Below are positions 22,984 to 64,000 of a DNA stretch of 64,000 bases, one piece after another. The first letter of the stretch is position 1, and every line of letters begins with the position of its first letter. The notes beneath the pieces were generated by a model that had not been told where the DNA came from, searched no databases, and saw nothing but the letters and a program-made list of their open reading frames with translations. The DNA comes from Diadophis punctatus similis (lineage: Eukaryota; Chordata; Lepidosauria; Squamata; Dipsadidae). The stretch is taken from NCBI GenBank assembly GCA_023053685.1, contig JALIGW010000001.1, positions 157,995,547 through 158,059,546 of the forward strand. Direction: 5' to 3'. Position numbers and translations under genes: made by a program.

Positions 22984-25056
22984 TTTATTGTCTGTGGCCA
23001 CAACTCAGTATAACAGGTCATTGATTTTTGCAGCCTTGAGTAACACACAAAAATGACACGGTATCATTTTTTTACAGCTTTCTGGATTTTTAAGAAATTA
23101 ATAAATACCAATTTTTTAAATTTAAATATATTTCTGCAAGCTTTGAATGCAAGTTAAAGGTCTTTTTCCCATTTCTGATTGAAAGCTCTATCCACAGAAG
23201 AGTTTCCTATTGCACATGCAAATTTTTGGAAAGTGCCTTCTGAATTGTCGTGATAGGAGGACAACTGTGTTAGCCTATGGTATAGCCTTTTACTTTGCTT
23301 GTTATCATGCAATTAATGTATTTTGAAGTTGGTTGTCTTTTTTTTAACACCCTGATATACTTTTCTGCTTATGCTGTGTTTTGTTTTAAAGATGACTTAT
23401 TGTCTAATTTCAGTAGTATGCTCTATTATCAGGAGGCTCCGTCTACATTCTTTAAATATATTTATTTAAACATGCGTATTTCATGCAAAGTACTTAAAAT
23501 CTCCTTTATCCATTTCACTGGACATCTTCAGTGCTATGTTATTAGAAATTACACCGACCAGTTAACAAACACTTCTATCTTTGGATTGCCAGCAAAATAG
23601 GTACAAGGAGGAGTAAAAGCTTGTAAGCAAAAATGACAACCAGACAAGTGGAACCATTATAAAACACTACTCTGATGTGGCCTGGATCCTAATCCACTGT
23701 GGAGCAGATTTATGCTTGTTTGTAACAAGTATCTTTAAATAGCTTTGTTTCTTGTTGTCTGATAGATCTTATACCACTGGGTGATAACAGTCACCAGAGT
23801 TTTCCAGTGGTATGTTTGCCTGAAATGACACAGTATTTCAAATACTTGCTTTATTTCTCTTTTTCCCAGTCAAGATTGAGCTGAATATTTACCAAACAAA
23901 AAAACTACATTGAGATTCCCCCCCCCCCAACAAATCTGCCACAAATTCAAGATTCTTTTTTTAATAACCTACGGACATTTCCATATATAAATATGTGGAT
24001 GATTTTAAGTAACATTTAATAGTCATATACTGTAACTTTTTTTTTTGCAAGAATTACTTGGCACCACTTTTTTTTTTACTGTGTTCAAAATTTAATACAA
24101 TTCCATTTTTTTGTAATGTTGTACCAATAATTCAAGTTTACAGACTTTTTTTTAAAACATATTACTTATAATAGATAATATCCAGGAAATCCAGTCCCAG
24201 ATGACATTCTAATGTTGCCCATTAAAAAAAAACAATAACCCTTTATGCCCAATAGTAAAGAAAGAACAAATGGTATCAAAACAACAAAAAGGGGGGGGGG
24301 GGGCAGAACCTAATTATATGTATTCAAGAACACAAAAAGATTTCCTACTGCCCAGGGTAGGAAAATACACTTCCAAGAGAAAAATGCAAGAAGTTTGGGT
24401 AACTAATTTGTAGCAACAGCCAAGCAAATTATTGACTTTTTAAAGGAGTAATATTGAGTTTTTCCTTAACTTTTACTGTCTGATTCATCTGTTCATAGCC
24501 ACTTATCATGGTACTTAAGCTTAAAAATATTCTGGGATAATATTTTTTTTAAAAAAGGATGCTGGTTTGATTTAATTTCAGAATTCCCATGTAAGAAATA
24601 ATGTCACCAAACAGCAAATAAGGATGAAGGCAGAATCATAAGAATCAAAAATAAATCACTACAATCACATGATAGTCGAGAACTATTTGTTTTTTGAGTC
24701 CTTATACTAATAAAAGTATTTGATCCATGATGAGCTTATGGACAAAAGCTGATAGCATTACAGCAATAAAGCAAAGGGGGGAAAAGTTTATTGGAATTAT
24801 CCAACTGCTCACTGGAAAGGAAACAATGCAGTAAGCTGGCTGGTCTTGGCCTTGTTTTGTTTGCAAAGAAGTGGTCCAATTAAGTAGTTAAATATAGCCA
24901 CGTTATCAAATATCTAACAAAAAGGAGCAGAACGAAACTTAGCCTTTGAGTCTAAGGATAGTAACAGGCCTTCCCACTTTGTATAGCTGAATGACTTCAA
25001 AGATTGGAAATAAAGGAATGACAACAACAAAGCAGTGATGGGAAAAGCCTCTGAGT
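22984..25056 (-). other. ACTR2: Probable ACTR2 3' UTR with several candidate poly(A) signals
   Basis: This AT-rich stretch directly follows the ACTR2 stop codon and is free of recognisable transposons, unlike almost all other non-coding DNA here. AATAAA on the minus strand (TTTATT on plus) occurs at 24787-24792, 23850-23855, 23461-23466 and 22984-22989. The first would give a UTR of about 0.27 kb and the last about 2.1 kb, and mammalian ACTR2 has a long UTR. A homopolymer C run (plus-strand G, about 24290-24303) lies inside. The real end cannot be fixed from sequence alone. Confidence 0.5.
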
Positions 25057-58477
<33,421 letters not shown>

Positions 58478-58847
58478 CTTCCTTCCTCCGCCGACCGAGA
58501 GAATGACTGAACTGAATGACAGCGGATGCCCCGTCCCCGCCCGCAGCTCCACCAGGCCTTCGCTCGCTCTCGCAGCCCGGAAGGGAAGCAAAAGGAAACA
58601 GGCGCCGACCACGCCCGGCCGTGACCCGCCTCCGCCATTCAACCCCCAGACACGCCGTGGCCTGCCGCCGCCCGCCCACTCCCTTCGCCGTGACTGACAG
58701 GCTCGGGGATGTCCAATCAGAGACGCGGTTTTCCCCGGGCGTCCATATTTGTGCCGATTGTTCTCCCTGCCGGGGCGTCTTCTAGCGGTTGCTTCCCCTT
58801 TCGATTCGGATGTTGACAGGACGGCGGAGCTGGAACCTGGGCCTTTT

Positions 58848-58870
58848 CCTAAAGCAGCCGCTGCTTTAGG
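58848..58870. repeat. Short perfect inverted repeat upstream of ACTR2
   Basis: CCTAAAGCAGC and GCTGCTTTAGG separated by one base, about 370 nt upstream of the ATG. Confidence 0.85.
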
Positions 58871-58899
58871 GAACTTGTAGCGGCTGACGACTTCAATCG

Positions 58900-59530
58900 G
58901 AATAGAGCTGGAAGAAGACCTTGGAGGTCTTCTAGTCCAGCCCCCTGCTCAAGCAGGAGCTCCTACTATTTCAGACAAGTCACAAGTGACTGTCCAGTCT
59001 CTTCTTTAAAAATCACATTGATGGAGCTCCCACAACTTCTGACGGCTAGCTGTTCCACTGGTTAATTGTCCTCACTGTCAGGAAGTTACTCAATTCCAGA
59101 TTGCTTCTCTCTTTCATTAGTTTCCAACCAGTTTTTCTTGTCCTGCCCTCTGGTGCTTTGGAAAATAAGTTGACCCTCTCTTCTTTGTGGCAGCCTCTCA
59201 AATACTGGAATATTGCTGTCATGTCCCCTCTAGTCCTTTTCTCTACACTAGTCAAATCCAAATCCTGCAACCGTTCTTCGTATGTTTTAGTCTCCAGGCC
59301 CTTAATCATCTTAGTTGCTCTTCTTTGCACTTTTTCCAAAGCCTCAACATCTTTTTTGTAATGTGACCAAAACTGGATGCAGTATTCCAGGTGTGGTCAT
59401 CTTACTAAGGATTTATAAAGTGGTACTAATACTTAACAAGATTTTGATTCTATACCTCTGTTGATACAACCAAGGATTGTATTCGCTCCTTTGGCTGCTG
59501 CCACACACTGCTGTTTATGGCAAAGCTCGA
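58900..59530 (-). pseudogene. CR1 LINE 3' fragment, upstream of ACTR2
   Basis: A minus ORF at 59339-59046 encodes the CR1 C-terminal domain: KVQRRATKMIKGLETKTYEE, KRTRGDMTAIFQYLRGCHKE and RKTGWKLMKERSNLELSNFL. The 3' end (TTGGAGGTCTTCTAGTCCAG) lacks a clear GAATA tail. It parallels the larger CR1 at 3481-6428. Confidence 0.85.
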
Positions 59531-60089
59531 AATTAAAACTAGTTGCCATTATTATATACACAATGTGAAATCACAGCTGCCAGTTCTTTAGCTGGTGTAA
59601 GCCTTCATTGGCATAAAGTTCTTCCCAAGAACCCAAGATGTAATGTATCCACCCACTACAGAATATATGCAAATCCAAGTAGTGTGGTCAAGGGGTTCAA
59701 ATCCAACTTGGTGCTTTTATGTTCCAAGGAGTATTGGCTGATTATAAGTCTTTGGACAGGAAAGTAGTTTTGATTAGTTCTTAAACCTACATTTAAAAGA
59801 ATCCTGAATCAGCTGATAGATTCTCTTTGACTACTCAGCCCAAAACATTTTTGCTAAATCAGAATGGATGCAAGGAACCTTTTCACTTGGGTTAGATGTA
59901 GCAGATGTCTGCTAAGCTCATATTTATAAAGTTCAGTTTGTATTAGTCGCCACATATCAGTAGTATCTCAGGTTGATCAAGATCTCTGAGCCAAGGATCA
60001 GGTTGGATAACTGACGTGCATCAAGAAGCCAGTGGAGCAGACTGTTTCACTGCCCATGATCCTAGAAAATAGTGAAGAGAAGGACCATG
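59531..60089. other. Upstream flank, unrecognised stretch
   Basis: No gene or repeat recognised. Confidence 0.45.
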
Positions 60090-60720
60090 CTCAAAACAGC
60101 CATTTTTAAATTTTATTTTAATCAATTTATATGGCTTTCAACTTATATATCATTCAGGGAGGCTAACACTAAAAGTGGCCAAAAAAGTACAAACAGTAAA
60201 TAGAAAATGGATGCAAAACACATATAAACTTTTGCTGGGGTCAAAATCCACATGTATTAATAGATATTTATGGCTCGTGGTCCATCCAGCCCCAACATCT
60301 GATAGAAGAAATAGGTCTTCAGAACTTTTCTAAAGGCCAGTAGGTTCAGAGTAATCTTGATCTCCAAGAGAATGTTATTCCATAGAGCAGGCAGAGTTAC
60401 TGAAAAGGCATACTACCAGATGGCACTATTTAATAGGTGGTACCAGAGCTTACTAACTATAATCTTGTTGGACAGGTAGAGACAACTGGCTGTGTAATCT
60501 CGTTGGACAAGTAGAGACAATTGAAGATAGCTGGTCCTTCAAATGGCTTGGTCTTGTGCTTTGAAAGGCTTTGTAAGTGAAAAATCCATGTCTTAAATTT
60601 TACCTGAGAGCCTACTGAGGCAGAAATGGTGTTACATGTGCATGTCAAACTACCTCCATTGCTGCATTCTGCATAAGCTATAGCTGAGTGATCTTCAAGG
60701 ACAGTCCCTTGAGTGGCTGC
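60090..60720 (-). mobile_element. Decayed L2-like LINE 3' region
   Basis: TTAATCAATTTATATGGC at the 3' end, then CATCTGATAGAAGAAATAGG, TTCTAAAGGCCAGTAGGTTC and GAATGTTATTCCATAGAGCA, which on the minus strand give WNNILLEIK- and LLAFRK-like peptides typical of L2 reverse transcriptase C-termini. Confidence 0.6.
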
Positions 60721-60854
60721 AATAAACTAAATGGGCAATCACCAAGGCATATATTACTCTTATCCAATATGCATTAGCAGTAATGTTTTTATCTCCCTTT
60801 CCATGCAAAGCTCTAATCTGTGTTCAGTAAACCTAAGTATTATTTTGCAAGCAC

Positions 60855-60977
60855 ATTGTCTCTTATCCCAACCCACCTCACAGAATTCTTTTGGGAAAAA
60901 TAGGATAAGGAAGGAGTATGTTCACTGCTTTGAGTTATTTATAAAAATAAACGCAGGATGAAAATATAAATAAATGT
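60855..60977 (+). mobile_element. tRNA-SINE 3' part
   Basis: CCCAACCCACCTCACAGAAT, then AAATAGGATAAGGAAGGAG and GCTTTGAGTTATTTATAAA match the body and tail of the second SINE family seen at 9519. Confidence 0.6.
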
Positions 60978-61230
60978 AGTAGTTTGCCTATTGTACTCCT
61001 TTCTTTTGTATTACGGTAGTATGAAAACTGACTTCTTTCAATCTGTTGGTCACGGTGCCATCCTCGAGATTTGTAGGCACAATTTGCCATTGGAACCTTT
61101 ACAGATTCTCCTTCTGTTTGCCATATTGCTATAAATATTTAATCAGTGCCTATAGCCTTCTGACTGGAATTCTGAGCTAACTTGATATTCTGGGACTATC
61201 TTCATTTGATCTTTTTGGAATCATCTATAC

Positions 61231-61358
61231 TAGGAGTGTCAAACTCGTGGCCCGCAGGCCAGATGCGTCACGCGCTGGCCACGCCCACCCTGGTTTAGCA
61301 AAGTGGAAAAAAGTTGCAATACATCACGTGACATGACATCGCGAGTTTGACACCCGTG
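61231..61358. mobile_element. hAT MITE (Buster-type TSD, GTGTCAAAC-end family)
   Basis: TAGGAGTGTCAAACTCGTGG to GCGAGTTTGACACCCGTG. Duplications ATCTATAC (61223-61230) and ATTTATAC (61359-61366), one mismatch. Confidence 0.88.
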
Positions 61359-61366
61359 ATTTATAC

Positions 61367-62264
61367 TTTTTCATTGGCATCCTTTAATGTACCAATCAAA
61401 GTTTAAATTACCTTTTGAGTAGAGAAAACTTTTGGAAAACTTCTTTTCCTTTTGTTTGTATCTTTGGTATCTTTATCAATGTCACTGTATGATTGCTTTT
61501 TGTTTCTTCTAACAGTTCTCTGAAATTATTCATTAAATTCCTTCCTGTGATCTTTATTTGTTAAAGATTTTTACAGGAATAAAAGATAAACCTGAAAAAC
61601 TATATTGAGTTTTTAAAAGAAGACAGATAAAAGAAAAACAACAAACTGGAATGTTAAAATAAACATAAAACAACTTTTAGAAGAAGAGTTGTTTCCTATA
61701 TACGGTAATTGCAAGGACTGCCCTATCTTGGTTTCAAAAGTTCAATCAATCATTGGATTGCAGAAAGAAAGATGGAAAATTGATTTTTGTAGCTCAGATG
61801 TAGTTGCCCTCCTATTGCCATATTACTACAAGATAACTTTGATTTATAGCTATAAATACAACACACAGTTTAAGTATCTAGTAAACTATGTTCTTGAGTT
61901 CATTGTCTGCCTTTGTTTTCATCATTTTGGGATTTTTCATTCAATATTAATTCCCATCTCAATTGAGCAATTATCTTAATTGGTCATGAAATGGTACTTA
62001 GCCTCTGTAATTTGAAAACTAGTTTTTAGAATGGTTTCAGATCTTTTTTTTGAGGCCAGTTTATAAATAGACTCCCCCCCCCCAGAAAATCAGCAGGGAT
62101 CTCAGCTATAAACTCATACAAGGAATCAAGTTTGATGTCAAGAAATGTTTGAGATAATAGTTTGAACTAAATGTACTATAGTTTATTAAATAATTTTATA
62201 TATATATTAACATCATACATTGATGACCCAAGAATTGTTTCTTAGAAGATATTTGCAACACCTA
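61367..62264. other. Upstream flank, unrecognised stretch
   Basis: No known repeat or gene. A 96-codon plus ORF (61689-61979) has no recognisable domain. Confidence 0.4.
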
Positions 62265-62300
62265 CAGGTAGTCTTCAACTTATGGCCACAATTGAGTTTA
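62265..62300. mobile_element. GGTAGTCC-family MITE end, truncated
   Basis: CAGGTAGTCTTCAACTTATG preceded by TA. The sequence leaves the family after about 35 nt. Confidence 0.65.
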
Positions 62301-62713
62301 AATTAAAACAGCTGGAGAGTTTTTTTCTTTTTGTTACAAAAGCCCAAGAATAATAACTGCAGAAAAGGGAGAAACAGAGATTTGCAGCCCAAACTTTTCA
62401 TATATATTAAAATTCAAATCCCACTTATTAGAACATAATCCTGTATGATGAAAGACTGCGGTCTTTTACTCTTCATAATGATTACTATCTTATTAGTTGT
62501 GATAGAAACTGCAGAAACATCTTTTACAAGCAATCCTATGATATTTACTGAAAGGACAGTTTAATTTGACTTTTTCCCAAGAGTAACATTGTAACATGTT
62601 TGTAAGAATAAGCTAGTAAATTAATTTTCTGTTTAATTCTGCAAATTTTAAAAAGTAAAGAACCATTGAATTTTCATTGTTTGAGTCATCTGTGATTAAG
62701 GAAACCAGTCCTT

Positions 62714-62944
62714 CTATATAGGGCTCACTTTAAATTGTTCCCTTAGGCCTTTTGCATCTTCACCTGTAACTCTAACCACTTTTTTTCTAAATGACAAATC
62801 AAAGTGCCTGAAAAGAGGTTCTGGTATTATGAATAAAATCTCTGCGTGTTTTAGGTCTTCATCTTCCTGGTGCTCCATGAATACTGGCACGGTTTCCACC
62901 ATTTTTCCAAGTCTCATTGTGTCAGTAATATCAGTATGATCCAA
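62714..62944 (-). pseudogene. Unassigned 76-codon ORF
   Basis: Reading from an in-frame TTG with a stop four codons before it, the frame encodes acidic and basic sequence (PVFMEHQEDEDLKHAEILFI, RHFDLSFRKKVVRVTGEDAK) and ends at TGA/TAA after KVSPI. The composition looks more protein-like than neighbouring ORFs. There is no ATG at the start, no clear splice site and no family I can name. It may be a degenerate retroelement ORF (L1-like) or a relic exon. Confidence 0.3.
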
Positions 62945-63374
62945 AAAATTTTACACCATTGCATTTGTTTTTTGTTGAACAAGACATCTATTTTTAAAAA
63001 GGCCAGTATTGTGCAGTTTCTATTTGGCTATGCCCTGAGTAAAAATAGAAGAATCACTCATTTATTTTAATGTTTTAGCATTTGCAAGTTAAGTTGTGGT
63101 TTAAGTGTTTTAAGAGTGTCCTCACGAATTCATGTAATTCTTGTTGAGTATTATAAAATATTTTCTGTAAACTGTTCTTATATAGTTCTAGCTCTATATT
63201 AATTAGAGAGTATTCCTGCTTTTCCTTTTTTGCTGTTTTCTAAATGGATTAGTATCTTGTCTTCAAAGCTTTTTGAAAAAGGATCATGTAATTATTAAAT
63301 TTTCTTAATTTTTTCATTGTTATAGCTTCAAATATATGGATTAATTTTCTGTCTAACTGCCACATGGTGTGTAT

Positions 63375-63672
63375 CAGGGGTGGGTTCTAACTTACCTCAC
63401 TGCCGGTTCGCCACGTGGCTGCACCTCGTGGGCGCGCGTGTGCATGCGCAGTGCCGAAAAATAAAAAAAAGCCGAAAACAAGATGGCGACCGTATGCACA
63501 GTGACGGAAACTCAACTTCTGCACATGCTCAGAAGAAATTTTTTTAAAAAAAATTTTTTTTTAAATGGAGGCGCCCATGGACCAGCACTGACCGAACCGG
63601 TTCCATAAGGTCATCGTGATGTCACCAGCGGGTTGCTACCGGTTCGGGCGAACCGGGAGGAACCCACCTCTG
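63375..63672. mobile_element. hAT MITE (Ac-type TSD)
   Basis: CAGGGGTGGGTTCTAAC to GGAGGAACCCACCTCTG. Perfect duplications GTGTGTAT at 63367-63374 and 63673-63680. Internal CTTCTGCACATGCTCAGAAG and TTTTTAAAAAAAATTTTTTT stretches resemble the copy at 5671. Confidence 0.92.
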
Positions 63673-64000
63673 GTGTGTATATGAGCTCTTAATTGGCCAG
63701 GAAACCCATTTTACACCAAGTCTAAAAATGAAGTCTTTATGGTGTTTTGATTATTTTATTAATTGTATGTTTATAGATGCAAATTCTATATTTATAGATG
63801 CAAGTCAGCATTATATAGAAACTGTTGTTTCAGGAATGTCAAGATGATTTCTGCAATTGAATAGACAGCATTTTTTCCAGTATAGATGCCAGCAAGTCTA
63901 GGGGGAACCCCCCAAAACACATGTAATTTTAACTCTGCTCAAATAAGCCATCTTTATGGTCTTTCCTTCCTTTTACATAAAACTATCTTGCTTTTTAAAC

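Overview
This window is nuclear DNA from a vertebrate, almost certainly a squamate reptile and probably a snake. Its single recognisable host gene is ACTR2 (actin-related protein 2, ARP2), on the minus strand. Around and inside it is a dense squamate transposon landscape: Sauria-type tRNA SINEs, CR1/L3-like LINEs with (GAATA)n tails of the kind described in snakes, L2-like LINE ends, many hAT miniature elements including SPIN-like copies, a decayed Tc1 element and a solo LTR. The sequence shows these repeats directly; the snake assignment is inferred from their combination.

Layout. Positions 1-25,056 lie downstream of ACTR2 and hold no convincing host coding sequence. They contain repeats (SINEs, a CR1 LINE broken by two hAT insertions, a foldback retroelement-like repeat, a solo LTR, a long GAAA tract, nested MITEs and a perfect 96-bp palindrome at 22,357-22,452). 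Roughly 22,985-25,056 is the likely ACTR2 3' UTR. Positions 25,057-58,477 are the complete ACTR2 coding region: nine coding exons on the minus strand, all introns GT-AG, joined length 1,185 nt, encoding 394 residues plus stop, the normal ARP2 length. The eight introns carry most of the transposons. About 58,300-58,800 is a CpG-rich promoter/5' UTR. Positions 58,800-64,000 are upstream flank with LINE and hAT pieces and one unassigned 76-codon ORF. In mammals ACTR2 lies between SPRED2 and RAB1A; neither is visible here.

Function. ARP2 pairs with ARP3 in the seven-subunit ARP2/3 complex that nucleates branched actin filaments. Nucleotide-binding loops, the regulatory Thr237/Thr238 pair and Tyr202 are intact, so the gene looks functional.

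Main structural observation. At least 18 separate hAT insertions still carry paired 8-bp target-site duplications (five pairs of elements and flanks are slightly decayed or nested). Sorted by their terminal sequences, the duplications fall into the two consensus patterns known for the Ac and Buster branches of hAT: nTnnnnAn for the CAGGGGTGGGTT/CAGGGGTGAAAT group and nnnTAnnn for the CAGTGATGG/CAGTGGTTC group. Three members are long, GC-rich, nearly perfect palindromes, two of them inside ACTR2 introns. I found no operon, CRISPR array or new protein system; the novelty here is in the mobile-element architecture.
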